Shown here one piece after another: positions 1-12,665 of a stretch of DNA of 64,000 bases. The notes under the pieces were generated by a model, which saw nothing but the letters and a program-made list of their open reading frames with translations, was not told the origin of the DNA and made no database searches. This DNA is from Marsupella aquatica (Eukaryota > Marchantiophyta), in the NCBI GenBank assembly GCA_973895155.1, contig OZ316897.1, positions 15,686,001 to 15,750,000 of the forward strand. The letters are read 5' to 3'. The translations under genes and the position numbers were made by a program. How positions within the stretch are numbered: the stretch's first letter is position 1; each line of letters opens with the position of its first letter.

Positions 1-3000
1 CCTGGCCATGGGGCTTTTATGCACAAGTTTCCCTCACAAGGACCGTACAGCTCCTCACCTTTTTCATCAAGAATTACAGGCTACACCACAATTGGGGAGC
101 TGCTTTAGTCTTAGAAATTGGGTTATACGGTTCACCACATTCCCGGCAGGTGAGACTAACTGTTCAAAACTTTTGAGATATATTGCACTTTCGTTGGGCA
201 AAGTCCTATCCAATGGATCAAAGGTATGCCCATTACCTGCACACCAAAAAACGGAAGTGTAGCAGAACCAGGCTTCATCGGCCAGGCCCCTGGTAGTGGG
301 GAGATCATGGTTGCACCAGTTTCAGTCTGCCACCAGGTGTCTATTATGGGACAACGCTTCTCCCCAACGACTTCGAAATACCAATGCCATGTCTTAGGAT
401 TTATTGGTTCCCCAACGGTGCCCAAAAGGCGCAGTGAAGAACGAGAATACTGTTGCAGAACCTGCAACACTAAAAAAGGTCAGTACCAAAAGACATCAGG
501 ACCGGCAGGACATTACAACAGAAAGTACAAAATTGGAGGAGCTTCCGCACATGCAAGTTGGAAAAGCCCAAATATATACAGCGTTAAATGGGGAAGCAGA
601 GATTCACTTAGCCTTCTAGGATGGAATCATCACAATTTGAACGGAGTATCTCTGACAAACACACCTTATCACCGTGGGCTGCCAGAGTGCGTATAGCTGT
701 CGGGGCAGCATAGAGTATGGTCACTCCAAATTTATCGATGATCTCCCACCACCTTCCCGGAGTTGGCCATGTCGGTATCTGAACAACAACCCCAACTTCA
801 GAATAGGTTCTTTGCAAGACGTTTTAATAACAACTCAGTTAAATCAATTGAACAATGTACGCATAATTTGGTTTTCAACGTTTGGTGGGGTTTCCAGAAA
901 GTACCCCCTCAAACATCACAATTGTTGCACGATTGAAGAATGGCCCGTAGGCAACGTATGAGTGACCCGTTACCCAACCACAATCGGCTGTAACCCTGGC
1001 AAGAAAGAAAAATATAATTAAAAGACTCGTACAAGCACGAAATTGCAAAGCTTGAACGACCTACATCCTCAGATTTTGAATAATATTTGGTGAAGGTTGT
1101 GATTGGATAATTTTCTACATTGTAAATACAAAGATATCACCTATGTCAAGAGGAACTGACCAGACAATGTCACTCGGTTTATGATCAAATACAGTCTTAA
1201 AAGTAAATCCAGCATAGACCATGTAGCCCCCAACAGTATGGATCAGCCCCTGTAACACAAAAAGTGCAAGAATTTCAGAGTCCACTTCGTATCATGGTAG
1301 CCCACTTAGCCAACTTGGATCCAAGTTGACATATCAAAGGTAAGTCATGAAGCTCCGCATGAGATTTGAAAGATTGTTGACCTTCGGTGTCCCGGTAGAG
1401 CCGCTTGTGTACAGCATGAAAAGAGGATCCTCAGCCTCCATCCATTCCACCCGAGCATCTTCAGCAAATCGGGGAATGGTATCCTGAGGACACAACCGGT
1501 ATAACAAGGTTATCCTCGACTCTAACTGTAGGATACATTCACAGTTCTACCCCCAAAAGGCATATCACTCCCTCTTAAACTGGGTTCTGCACAAAACTGC
1601 TCTCCCCACGCTAACATGGAGCGAATGGGCACCCATCAAATATGTATCACTGCGCCTGGATGACTATGACAGGACCAAACTAGTGATGTTCTACGTTATA
1701 GTAGTTTAAGGCCAGACTCAAGCTTGCTTCACTATAATCCTCCCCAAATTAGATCCGTCCATCAGGTAAACCCTGTGATTACCCTTAACAGAAGGCTATG
1801 TATTCAGAGCCAGAATACCTGCCACCAGATATCACGCTGAGGATTCCAAACGATCTTTTCGCGAGGTACTGCAATGCTATTATCATATACAAGACAAGTA
1901 TCTGCAGTCGGTCCAACATCCTCTTCCATGAGAATCAATGGGCAACGTCATGAAGCCAATACCTGCCTGCTCACAAATTTCTCCTGGGGCTAAGGCATCA
2001 TTGCAGCTACATGAACATGATCTAAAACATTATTGAAGAATATGAAGTGCAAGCTTTAGAAAGCTAAATCGGCGAAATGTAGCAAAGGTGATACCAACGC
2101 AAAAATTGCCGTCTCTCAGACAGATCTCCATGGCATGGTCAGCAATCTCCTTCAGAGGTAAGACCTTATCTCCTCTTCGGCCTGCTGAGCAGGTGAGCAG
2201 AACTGAGGATTTGCATGCCAGAATGCGAGCTGCCAGTGACTCTGCGCTGAAGCCTCCAAATACCACCTGGCTACACAGCAAAACAATGTCAACACCGATC
2301 CCGGCAAGCCACAATTAGATTCAGCATTGAAGAAAAAGGACTTCAAATCTGTACTGAGAAATTACTTTTAATGAAGATCACGCACGAAAGACGTACCGAG
2401 TGGACCGCGCCGATGCGTGCACAGGCAAGCATCGCAATCGGAAGCTCTGGAATCATGGACATGTAGATGCAAACTCGATCTCCTTTCTTGACGCCTCTTG
2501 ATCTCAAGAAGTTGGCAATCTGAAGCAGATCCATAAAAGTTAAGGACCTAGCACAACCATGCACGTATACTGTTTTCACAGAACTGCATAATTTCTTTGC
2601 AAAAAACTTGATCAGCAGATAAACCAATTCATAGCTTTATCACTTGCTACACCGCATATGCAGGAACAACAACAGGATGTAGGAATCCAGGGATATTCTT
2701 CTTTGAAAATTCATGGTAAACAACATACACTATAAAAAAATTCAACCGAGGTAAGAAAACAGAGCCCTTCATTTCAAATGAATTTTGAAGTTCTCGAGCA
2801 TCACAGAACATTTGGGAATTGACCAACCACCTCAATTGTCTGAGAGAGGAGATGAACAGCGAAGAGTCTAGGAGGATGTAAACCTGGCAGGCTTTCTTCA
2901 ACACATCCGAGTAAGTAAGGAAGCTGTTCTGGCCCGGATCGTTGCCCTCCCACAGAATGGCCATTTGATGCCCATATCCAGCGACGACGTGCCGATCCAA

Positions 3001-4380
3001 TGCGTTGTAGCAGGCATTCGTGTTTCCACCTCGAAACCACTGCAGAAAATCGTCCAGAGGTGCTTAGCAAACAGCCCAATTGAGACCAACGAGAAGTCAT
3101 CTGCACAGAGTGATACAAATTTCTGTGGAGAATTGAAACCTTTAAACCTGTACCGTACCCAGAATCCAGGAGGGGCTGCTACAGTATTATAATGCCTCTG
3201 AACCTTTTCTACAAGCCGTGCAAGGGCATGTGCCTGGATGATTAGAGTCACCCCATAAGAGGCCAAAATGAAATCGAGCTATGTAAGGACAGCGGTTTCG
3301 CATAATTATAAGAGGAATATGCACACCGATGAATAAACTAGGAATAAAAAGTCCATCGAAAGGTACACCGAGACACAGCGTCGCAGCAGGAAAGGCCATA
3401 TAGTAGTCCAAAATGAGCGCCCAGCAGCCATTTTAATTCCTTTGTCTCCATGTGAAAAAGGAGCGTATCCGAGTTCCTGGACGCTTGCAGGGTGTCCTAT
3501 TGATATGATCTATGAGGAAATCAGTTTTGCTAATGACGCGTGTGTTACCTCGACGAAAATTCGCCCTTTCTCATGATCGAAATTGTAATTGCAAACGGGT
3601 TTGTCCAAATCCCATGGCCGTTGCCAGTAGTATTCTGAGGCGACCTTGCTCCAAAACCTGTTAGGATCTTCAATAGACTGCCTATACAGCTCTTCATACT
3701 GCAAAACGCCCGAGCAGATTTGCCAAATCAGTCAGACTTCGATTCCACTCCTTCCGTCATGAATCAAAGTGCCAAAATTTATCTACCACGTCAGAAGTTG
3801 AAAATATCTCCTCGACCCAAAAATCGCTTCCTAGCATGTGTGAGAAATTTGCCAATTATGTGAGAGAAGAAGAACAAGGAGCTCGTAGAAATGGTTTCCA
3901 AGCATGAATCTATTGATTGTCCGCGTGAAACAACCCAATTGGGCCATGGGACCTTAGAATGAGCAAAGATTACTCAGCATCCAGGATGGCAAGGCAGGAC
4001 AGGATGTCAGCAAAAAGGAGATTCAGCTGGCCAAGAAGATCGAACTCCCTCATCTGAGCTATGGTGATGAACTGATTTCCGATCTAACGGATTTCAGCTC
4101 GGAGAAGGAGAAGAGGAGTCCATAAAAGTAGTGAGTGAACCTCTGCTCGCGACGAAATGAAGGCCTTTCTGGCGAACTCGCCCGGCACAAACACCACGTC
4201 TTGTTGACCATCATCACTGTTTTTTGGACCTTGTTGGAAACACGTGGAGCGGCTCACGATGGCATCTGAAATTCTGTCCTGTGTGGCAGTCGCTGTCCTT
4301 CCTCCTCCTCTCGTCGGGTCCAGAAGGTGCTCCAACACATGCCGCAACCTCCTCTCGGCTATGGCCATTCCGGGATCCAT
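1..4380 (-). CDS. ACS: Acetyl-CoA synthetase, 5' part (12 exons, 3' end off window)
   Basis: AMP-forming acetate:CoA ligase, which activates acetate to acetyl-AMP and then acetyl-CoA; in plants it is plastidial. Exons read on the minus strand: 4380-4141, 3698-3549, 3039-2884, 2519-2397, 2266-2095, 1901-1819, 1483-1382, 1249-1161, 995-905, 778-665, 461-237 and 80-1 (continues off the edge). All junctions are GT/AG, keep frame and match the plant protein residue for residue in length. Visible motifs are the conserved N-terminal [16 protein letters not shown] (exon 1), [17 protein letters not shown] (exon 4), the phosphate-binding loop [10 protein letters not shown] (exon 7), [13 protein letters not shown] (exon 9) and DTWWQTETG (exon 11). 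The last segment with the catalytic lysine is outside the window. Exon 1 starts at the first ATG of the open frame, giving 80 codons that may include a transit peptide. The donor of exon 1 (GTTCAC) is weak, but the join gives the expected length. No stop or frameshift is seen. Confidence 0.95.
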
Positions 4381-6645
4381 TGTAACTCTATCGCTGTTGC
4401 TCCCAAATTACCGAGGCATCGCTTGTGTCGACCAATTCAGAGCAGTGCAGCTCGTACTTTGGAGCAGAGGCAAACCCGGCAGCACCCCTTTTCGCGCGTC
4501 CCACAAATCTGACTCCTCGTTCAAAATCCCTCTGTTTTTGGGTTTCTTGACGACACTTTCGTTGCATATACGCTGATGACTCGAATTCTGTTCAAGTGGA
4601 AACGTTTCCCTTCTACAAACACTTTATATTGGAATCATCTAAAACTCTGTAGCCATTTCTTTGAATCTATGCCAGCTCCAACGTTTCCCCTCCACAAACA
4701 GCCCATATGCTGGAATCCGTAACGCCCACACTTTTCCCACAATTCAATTCCCCTCAGTGCAGCTCCACATATTTTCCTCTTTTCAGGAATTGCTTAAAAT
4801 TTTCATTGGATGCAGAACAATGGCAACACCACCAAAAAACTACAGAAGTCAACAGGTGTTTCCAGGTGCTTTCTGTATAAACTTCTTTAGTAGAGCGACG
4901 ATTCTATTCTCTCACTCCAAAAACTCCAAACCTAGACCCTCTATTAACAGCACTGCTTATGGGAATTTTCTCAAATTCCTCACTTTGGCCAGAGGAGTGA
5001 ATTGAATTGGATTTACTGCTCCGGATGACCACAAATAGACACATGCAGAAGACGAAGAACGGTTATCCAGCGAAAGACAAAATCGATCCACAAAGCTGAC
5101 TGTGTGTCTGTCGATCACCCACTCACTCACACAACACCCAAGACCGACAAGAAGCTGCTTATCCGGAGGTGCAACAAAACAGCAAAGCACACACACATTG
5201 AGTCAGTATGTCCGATCCCTCCCCATAACTGTCTGCTGGTCACACATCAGGCAATCCAATCCTCTCGTCCAACAAAATGGAATCTGTGACTGTCAGTATC
5301 CCCACCATTGACCCACACGAACGAAAACAAGAGCCACAAGAATAACGAAGAAAAAGCACTGATCCCGTGCTTTACAAGTAAAGTGAGTTCGATCCGAAGA
5401 ATCCGATCCGCCCATATCCAATTCTGGTCGCTGGGATTAGAGAGCGGAGAGCCGAGCCAAGGAGCTACCAGAACATGATCCTACGTTCATTGAATTCTGC
5501 CAAATCCCGACTCAACTTCAAGAGAAAGCAGAATCGGGAAAATCGGGTAAGGCAAACATACATGAATGTGGAAAATCGGGTAAGGCAAACATACATGAAT
5601 GTGGAAAATCGAGGCAGGCCAGAATGAGGAAAGGAACAAAGGAGTGGGGCTTTGAGAGAGTTGACTGCGCTCAAAGAGTCAGTCCAATAAAGAATCCATG
5701 GTCAGCCCATCATTCTCCTGCACTCCTTCAGCAGATATAACAAGACAGAGATTGAAATCCTGCATTCCTGCGATCCTTCCCACGAATCCCACTCCTAAAT
5801 TAGAGTCTATGGAGGGAGGTGCCACTGTTGCTACTGCAGTGGCCATGCACTTTACGGCAGTGGCAGAAGTGGTCCGAATCGAAGCCCCGTCCAAATCAAG
5901 GTTGTGTTTTTTTTCCTTCTTCTTTTCTTTTGCCCGTGAAGCACCACTGTCCATACCTCCATGCCTGGATTCACCATTATTCACGGAGTTGTGATTTCAC
6001 TCTTTATAAAAATACTAGTCCAGCCCAATGCCTCTGCCTTGCACAAAAATGTGAAAAAAGATATGGAGAAGAGGGGGAAAGAAAAATGTTTAGGTGAAAA
6101 AATAAAATAAAATATGAGGAAGAGAAAAGAAAATGTCAAAGTTAGTAAAAAATGTTGAGATGAAAAAAGATATCAAAAAAAATTATTATACCAAAAACAA
6201 GTGGCAGTCTATAAAATCCTAGTTACTTAAAGAATGCTCCCATGGACCCAGCTAGTGAACCATGCATGGATCCACATGTTTTGCCATTATTTTATTAACG
6301 GTTTTTCCTGAGATGTGGTGTCACCACTTATAGAGCATGATGCTCATGTGGGTCTGTTGAGGGCAAGCTCGGTATAGCATGCCTCAGACGAGCCTGAATA
6401 CTCATTCTTCGAATATTATTAGTAGCAATGATTCATTTTGACATACATATATCAAGAAAAACACATACTTTTTACAGAAAAGGGCCAAATAGAGTACAAA
6501 AGAATAAACAAGAGAGGTCCCAAGTGGACAAAACCAAACGCAAAAGAAGTGAGCAAAAACAAACCCCTAAACACCAAGAAAGAGGAACTAAAACTACCGC
6601 AAATGGATCGAGGTCCTCATCATTCCTAGCAAATGTGGCAAAAAG
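4381..6645. other. Intergenic stretch, no gene recognised
   Basis: Sequence upstream of the acetyl-CoA synthetase start. It should contain that gene's promoter, but no clear TATA motif stands out. Short ORFs here have no recognisable family features. A diverged roughly 35-bp repeat containing an aacgtttccc core occurs near 4598-4632 and 4680-4715. Most of 6040-6200 is A-rich. Confidence 0.5.
5537..5614. repeat. 33-bp tandem repeat, about 2.3 copies
   Basis: A unit beginning ggaaaatcgggtaaggc recurs at 5537, 5570 and, partially, 5603. The first two copies are identical, implying recent slippage or duplication. Confidence 0.9.
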
Positions 6646-7677
6646 CTAATGGTCTACATCAAGTGTCGAAACTAAATCGGCAAGTGGGATTGGAATGTCC
6701 TCTAGGGGGGCTAGCCGCTGTGGAGTCACACTAGCACCCACTGTCAGAGATCGACGATAGATGGCCCGAGCTTGAGCACGTTGTAAGGTGATTGAAATGC
6801 GTTGGCGAAAGTGCGTGGTCCAAACAGATAGTGGGGGTCCAGTGGGACCCATCCGGCTGTGAACATCCCGAGCAGCTTGGCGAAGAAGCCCGTCGAACTG
6901 ATGATGGAGACGCCCAAATATCTCAAGAGCAAGGGGTAGGAAGCTATCAGATGAAGCTCATGCAACATATTTGGCCTCCTTCGTTGTTGCTGCTTGTGAT
7001 GCTGCTGCCCCTGCCGTTGTTGCCGCTGTCCCAATGATGTCTTGGCGCAATGGGTTTGCCACCACTACATCTGCCAAAGTACGGTGACCCTCACAGACCA
7101 TGGTAAGATCCACCCGTAATCGCTGTGATGGAGGACGAGGTAACTCGAGCACCACCTCCCGCCGTGCGCAGACCAAAGAGCCAGAAAGAACTTGAGCAGT
7201 GGCATCTCTCACAACATCATGAACAAAAATGGTTTCGCCGCCCAAACTGCACCGAAGAAGATGGACACCTATGGCATCACCAGGCTTCCCACAAGTGCAA
7301 GTAGGAGGTAAACAAGCAAGAAGTGGGTGGGGCAAACTCATACGAAGATGCATGGCTGTCGCAAACTCCACTGAAGACATCTGTAGGTGAGGAATGACTG
7401 GATTGGCCTGAAGCCAGCCTCCAGAAGAAAGAATCCGAGCTCGGTCCATGTCAGGTGTCTCGTTGAGGATGCTGGAGAGGGTGAAAGTGTGCATACGCCC
7501 AGCAAGGTCTGCCTGAAGACGGACGGGGTCCAAGGATAAAAACTCCTGAAATGAAGGTAACACAGCTCGAATAGGATCTGGTAATGATGACCGCGCCTTG
7601 TTTCCCATCCTTGTTTCCATCTAAAATTCTGGTCTTCTTATATGAATAGTAGCAATGATTCATTTTGGCCTACATAT
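6421..7677. repeat. Imperfect direct repeats flanking the LINE relic
   Basis: A segment of about 30 bp (agtagcaatgattcattttg followed by a near-identical tail) occurs at 6421-6450 and again at 7648-7677, on either side of the broken retroelement ORF. The copies share the first 20 bases and most of the remainder. They could be an old target-site duplication of a LINE insertion, although they lie some 200 bp outside the recognisable 3' coding end, which would leave room for an untranslated tail. Confidence 0.55.
6646..7620 (-). pseudogene. Broken non-LTR retrotransposon 3' end with R2-like endonuclease signature
   Basis: The longest open piece (7620-6958, 220 codons) carries a CTCGKP...HLLRC zinc-knuckle-like cluster, then HDVVRDA, then RVD followed after 12 residues by D in LADVVVANPL. 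This order is known from the C-terminus of LINE-type reverse transcriptases with a restriction-like endonuclease (CCHC then RPD-x12-14-D). Coding similarity continues in other frames: FFAKLLGMFTAGW at about 6870-6900 and HFRQRISITLQRAQARAIYRR at about 6740-6810, a typical last helix of these proteins. At least one frameshift therefore interrupts it, near 6960. The reverse transcriptase domain itself is absent, as expected for a 5'-truncated LINE copy. The family assignment is by motif only. Confidence 0.6.
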
Positions 7678-7756
7678 GTAGCATCTTGTTTCCATCTAAA
7701 TTTTTGGTGGGGCCCTAGATCTTGTTTCCATCTAAAGTTTTTGGTGGGGCCCTAGA
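7610..7756. repeat. Tandem 36/37-bp repeat
   Basis: The units 7684-7719 and 7720-7756 are identical except for one extra base. Both start tcttgtttccatctaaa and end ggggccctaga. A third copy of the 16-bp head lies at 7610-7625, at the 5' edge of the LINE relic coding piece. Confidence 0.85.
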
Positions 7757-9321
7757 GGCACGGTCTAGAGGGTTACTCTATGAGGTTACACACCATCTCT
7801 AGCTTCTAGAAATCTAACTCTAGCAACTGTTTGCACTTTACTAGTAAGATGGTCACTGATCACGTGATGGATTGGGGGAGTCTGTGAGTCTACCTTAGGT
7901 CTTGGAAAGCTCCCCTTTACACAGTGCTCTCGGTGGCTTCCTCGTTGGTGGACCTGGACGTGCTCTATCGTTAGCACAAGAAGTCAAGTCAATTCACCCA
8001 CATCCCCTGATTACCTGGTTCTTTCCACTCCAGAACGAAAGAATTTTGTTGCTCTGCCGATCTAGACCTGCTGTTTGGCCCTTGGGTGGAGACAGGGCTG
8101 TTGACTGTGGGCGACCAAGTCCACAGATGTGCAACCGATTGTCTTCGACTGAATCTCCTCTCTTCTCTAGATGGAGATGAATTTGCAATTGGTGTCAATT
8201 TTTTAGTTCTAGATTTGCTCGCTTAGCAGAATGATGCCCTGGGGGAAGGGTTTAGGGTACTAGTGAATCCGTGCTTTTGATACTCTTCACATGAGGGATG
8301 AATGGAGAACGGTGAGGGATGAATGGAGAACGAAAGCGGGAACAGGTCGATCAAGGCTTACAACCCATAGAAACATTTGCGATAGAGATCCTGGATTAGT
8401 TGACCCAAGTTCTCCTCATGATTTTGCAGCCCTTGCAGCCCAATCCCCTCTGAAGCGGATGACTGGCCTTGGTCTGAAGGAAGCACTCCCTCATCATTTG
8501 GTAGTATCTTTTGGACGTCCGGGAATCTCTTGTCCGCAATGATCGTTTAGGTCATATTGTGGGTGGAGCAACCCCTGAATTGTCGTTTCAAATGTATCGG
8601 TGTAAGGAATTGGCAGCGATCTCCGATGTGGCCCTTTCATTGTGGAGCAAACTCTTAATTTCTTCAGATGTGAAAATTAGGAATTTTATCAAGGAAGCAG
8701 GTGGGTAACATCTTCAGAGCGATCTGGCATGTTCAATTCAATTGCAGATCTAATCCCTATACTTTCCCGTAATAAACTCTAGTGAAGTATACCAATACCT
8801 TGCAGAAGTAGGTGTGTTGCTGCATGAGACCGATCTTCCGTAATCTCCTTTCAATTGCAGAGGAAATCCTCTCCCTTGCCTAGTGTCAACTCTCTGAGCG
8901 CAAATGTGCTCATTCTGAATCGGCTTTAGCTCCTGTCGTTTGCAAAGCCACCGATCTAACCAACGAAGTATGAGGATCGTAGAAGAGTCGCTAGTTTCAT
9001 AGGAGAAAAATCACTTGGAAAGGAATCCAATTCTGCAGAGCCAAGACTCGCCCTGGCCCGCTAACCAGCTTCTGCTGCCAGAAGTTCCTCGAGAGAATTC
9101 ACTTTGGGAAACCTAGCTACGTAGGGTAGTGTCTTGAAGGAATGGCATGCCTTTTGAACACCCTTAGAGTGTGAGCTCTCTGGTATTTTGGGCTTTAGCC
9201 GGGGACAATTTTGATTTTTGAAAACCGTTGTGAAAGGTTTTCGAGAGGTGTGACAGGAAAGAGCAGTTTGGGGTTACTTGTACGAGTTTACTCTTCACGT
9301 TTTTGGGAGTCATTGATCATT
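7757..9321. other. Upstream region of the first HSP70, no certain gene
   Basis: No recognisable gene. Short plus-strand open pieces at 8291-8542 and 8511-8708 read like protein in places but match no family I know and overlap in different frames. A 21-bp near-perfect tandem repeat (gatgaatggagaac core) lies at 8292-8333. Part of this stretch is presumably the promoter and 5' untranslated region of the HSP70 gene that starts at 9322. Confidence 0.4.
9068..9100 (+). promoter_or_regulatory. Possible degenerate heat-shock element cluster
   Basis: Alternating TTC and GAA/GAG blocks (cttctg, agaagttcc, tcgagagaattc) occur about 225-255 bp upstream of the HSP70 start at 9322. The array resembles inverted nGAAn units but is imperfect, so heat regulation is only a suggestion. 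Confidence 0.25.
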
Positions 9322-10899
9322 ATGGGGACGGTGGATTTGGATAAAATTGGTCCTGCTATAGGAATTGACTTGGGAACTGCATACTCTTGTGTTGGGGTAT
9401 GGCAAAATAATTGGGTAGAGATTGTAGCCAACGAAGAAGGAAACAGGAAGACGGCATCATGGGTTGCCTTCAGGGATGCAGAGTTCCTGGTTGGTGATGC
9501 CGCTCTAAATCAGGCGGCCATGAATTCCCCCAACACCGTCCTTGACATCAGGCGGCTGATCGGCAGACGTTTCTCAGATGCTTCAGTGCAGAGAGACAGG
9601 AAGTTGTGGCCATTCTCGGTGAGTCCAGGACCAAGAGACCAGCCCTTGATCACAGTCCGTTACCAAGGAGAAGACAGGCAATTTGCAGCTGAGCAGGTCT
9701 GTTCTATGCTCATGGCGAGAATGAAACAGGTTGCTGAAGTCTTTTTAAAATGCAGGGTAACGAACTGTGTGATCACAGTCCCCGGAAACTTTAACATGTC
9801 CCAGAGGCAAGCAACAGTTCATGCAGCTGGAATCGCTGGTCTGAGTAGTATACGAATCGTAAACGAGCCCACTGCTGCTGCATTAGCTTACGCCCTCCAC
9901 AGGGAGTCAGTGATGGGTGGGGAAGAGAAATTGATTATGATTTATGATCTTGGAGGTGGAACCTTGAGTGTGTCCGTCGTGTACATCCATGAATGTTACT
10001 TTGAAGTGAAAGCAACTGCTGGAGATTCTCACTTGGGAGGAGGGGACTTCGACAGGCGGATGGTGGATCACTTTGTCAAGGAGTTCTTGTGGAAGCATGA
10101 GAAAGACATAAGTGGCAATACTCGAGCCATGCGAAAATTGGAGTTAGCATGTGAGAGGGCCAAGAGGAATCTGTCCGTATCCACCAAAGCCGCAATTGAG
10201 ATTGACGGTCTTTTTGAGGGAATTGATTTTTATTCGAGTGTCACTCGTTCTCAGTTTGAGGTGCTTAACATGGACCTCTTCGAAAGATGTATGGAGCCTG
10301 TTGGCCAGTGTCTCCAAGACGTCAACAAATCTAGGAATTTGATTCATGATGTTGTGCTGGTCGGTGGATCTACTCGAATTCCCAAGCTGCAGCAGATGTT
10401 GCGTGACTATTTTCATGGGAAGAAGTTGTGCACAAGTGTGAATCCTGACGAGGCTGTGGCCTTTGGTGCTGCTGTGTATGCTGCTATTTTTGACCCGTCC
10501 AACACCAGTGAGAAGCTTCAGATCATCTTGCCCCTAGATGTAACTCCCATGTCCATTGGGGTCGAAGCTGCAGGAGGACTATTGAGTGTGGTTATTCCCA
10601 GAAATTCTGTGCTCCCAGCGTCCAACAAAATGGAGTTTTGGACGTACCCCGACCAAAGAACCCGTGTAATTCTTCGCATTTACGAGGGCGAGAGTCCACG
10701 AGCTAGGGACAACAATCTGCTCGCAGTGTATGAGATCTCTGGTCTCCCTATAGCCCCTGAGGATGGCTTGCACATAGCTGTTGACATTGAGGTTGATGTC
10801 AATGGGGTTCTTGCCGTCATTGCAGAGGGGAAAAGCCGGGAAAGGTATCAATGCACTAGAAGAAGTCCATCTACGCCTCTTCATTGCATTTCCAAATGA
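9322..10899 (+). CDS. Atypical lid-less HSP70, copy 1 (525 aa)
   Basis: HSP70-family protein, closest in sequence to cytosolic HSC70. Residues 1-395 are the actin-like ATPase domain (AIGIDLGTAYS, IVNEPTAAALAYAL, DLGGGT, VVLVGGSTRIPK) and 405-525 cover the substrate-binding beta sandwich (LDVTPMSIGVE, VIPRNSVLP, YEGE). The protein then stops: the alpha-helical lid and C-terminal EEVD tail, about 120 residues, are missing. Two active-site positions differ. The lysine equivalent to HSC70 K71 is Arg77, and the aspartate equivalent to D206 is Ser216 (GGGTLS instead of GGGTFD), while D10 and D199 equivalents are kept. The interdomain linker lacks the usual run of leucines. No intron is seen. The first ATG of the frame (9322) aligns with other HSP70 starts. 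It is probably a divergent or regulatory HSP70; ATPase activity is doubtful. Confidence 0.88.
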   Translation: MGTVDLDKIGPAIGIDLGTAYSCVGVWQNNWVEIVANEEGNRKTASWVAFRDAEFLVGDAALNQAAMNSPNTVLDIRRLIGRRFSDASVQRDRKLWPFSVSPGPRDQPLITVRYQGEDRQFAAEQVCSMLMARMKQVAEVFLKCRVTNCVITVPGNFNMSQRQATVHAAGIAGLSSIRIVNEPTAAALAYALHRESVMGGEEKLIMIYDLGGGTLSVSVVYIHECYFEVKATAGDSHLGGGDFDRRMVDHFVKEFLWKHEKDISGNTRAMRKLELACERAKRNLSVSTKAAIEIDGLFEGIDFYSSVTRSQFEVLNMDLFERCMEPVGQCLQDVNKSRNLIHDVVLVGGSTRIPKLQQMLRDYFHGKKLCTSVNPDEAVAFGAAVYAAIFDPSNTSEKLQIILPLDVTPMSIGVEAAGGLLSVVIPRNSVLPASNKMEFWTYPDQRTRVILRIYEGESPRARDNNLLAVYEISGLPIAPEDGLHIAVDIEVDVNGVLAVIAEGKSRERYQCTRRSPSTPLHCISK

Positions 10900-12665
10900 T
10901 TGACACCTTTCAACTCGCTGTTTCTGCGGTGTTTCGGGGTCCCCATGAGGATGATGATCATTTCAAGGAGTTCCCGAGCATGTGGTCTCTGAGCCAAACA
11001 GTGGTTATGGGCTCTTCTAGCCTCGAGATCTGCATGTACTCTTTGGGGAATCGCAGATTGGCTACAATTCCTCATCACCCTTCCACAAGCATGTAAAACA
11101 CGGCTTGCAACAATGAAACCAGAGGTGCTTCACTGATATTCATCTGGGACAACCGATCCCCCTTGTGTGAATGGCAAGATACTTCATGAGAGCACACAGG
11201 ACTCTCGAAAGACTGCTAGTGTGGCTGTAATTATCTTTCTGCTAACAAGTAAGTATGGTTTAACGGTTGGGAGGTACAAGGGAACTTTGCAGGTATCACA
11301 ACTGTCTACTTATATCAATCCATTTGATTCTTCCGAATCACAAGACACCAGTGCCTACGAAACCTTTCGGTAAGGAAAGCAATAGAGGAACTGCGAAAAG
11401 GTAAGCTATTTGGTATATATTGCTTTTGCATGATCTCCCTATTAGCCCACGCCGTCTGGGCGCTACAAGCTAGCTTACTGCATCTGATTTCACTACTCCA
11501 TTGACATTTGCATACAAAGACTATTGGTGGCTGGCTGCCTTTTCTCTTTCACCCCTTGAGAGAATGTGCCAGGATTGCCCAGAATGTGAAGTTTTGCAGT
11601 GCTGCAAGCAGTGCTGCAATTAAGAGAGATCGAAAGCAAGAGCAGGTATTTTAAGGTTATCAGGTTGTGCTGATTTTTAGCCTTGATAGCCTTTCAGTCT
11701 TCAGATCTGTTAGGGATCGAGAATCACACATACCATTATTCTGTTTTAGGATTTGGTGGGGACACCACTCGGATTTTCATTTAGAAGGAGGTACTCTTGG
11801 AGCAGCAGTTGTCCCTTTTTATGGATGATCCTGTATCATGGTCACACTATGCTCTTCAGATTTGGTTCTGAACTTTAACTTCTGTGTGCACAATACGAGT
11901 TACCTTCTCCTGGTGAAGTCCTAGCAGCTTTCTCACAAGCTCCTGCATTTCTACATTGGATCAACATCCGTTCATGTACATTTTCTTTCCCACTGAAACC
12001 CGAACTCGCAATCTAAGCATCCGGAGCATTCCAGGTTGAGAAGCTACTGTATCCCCAATGCAAATCCCGTCTACACCTCGCATCATTCAACGGAGACGCA
12101 AAGTGTTTGGTATTCCAAAATGTTCACAGGCAGAAGGTGCGGGCATATAATCGTTGAGGAGCAACCTTACCATCTTTGGACCGAACGATAAGAATAAAGA
12201 TTGGGAGACAATTACACTGCCGTAACCCCCTCCTGTGCCAGGCCTGATGGCCAAAACTCAGGAGTTACAAGGGCAAGGGCTGGAAAGCTTCTGGCCCTGT
12301 AAGTCCCGACCTCAAAGTTCAGCATAGCATTAAACTCACAGTGGGACACACATAGTGGTAAAAGCCTGCGAACTCCAGCTTTGGAACTCAACATCTGTGT
12401 GATCCTCTTGTGATGCGAGATCTGCTTTTTGCCTCATCTTTCGCTGTAGCTATGGGCTGCATTTCTTTGGACCCCCACACAGGAGTTGGCTCTTATGGTT
12501 ACCAGTTTAGCCTGGGATCAGAGTGTTTTATCGTGTCTGCCGTGCTCTCCATTAAGTTACAACTCTATTGAGTGTCCTCCCTTTCTCCCTTTATGATAGT
12601 GTCTCCTGGTGTGATGCTCCGGGTTCTTTGGCAGTGTGATATCTTGGTCCTTTAAACACATTAAT

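Noticed and set aside
5340-5400. tRNA-like T-loop (gttcgatcc)
   Set aside because: The A-box and a foldable acceptor stem are missing upstream, so no tRNA is supported.
9211-9321. Longer N-terminus for HSP70 copy 1
   Set aside because: The extended frame has no ATG before 9322, and alignment to HSP70 starts there.
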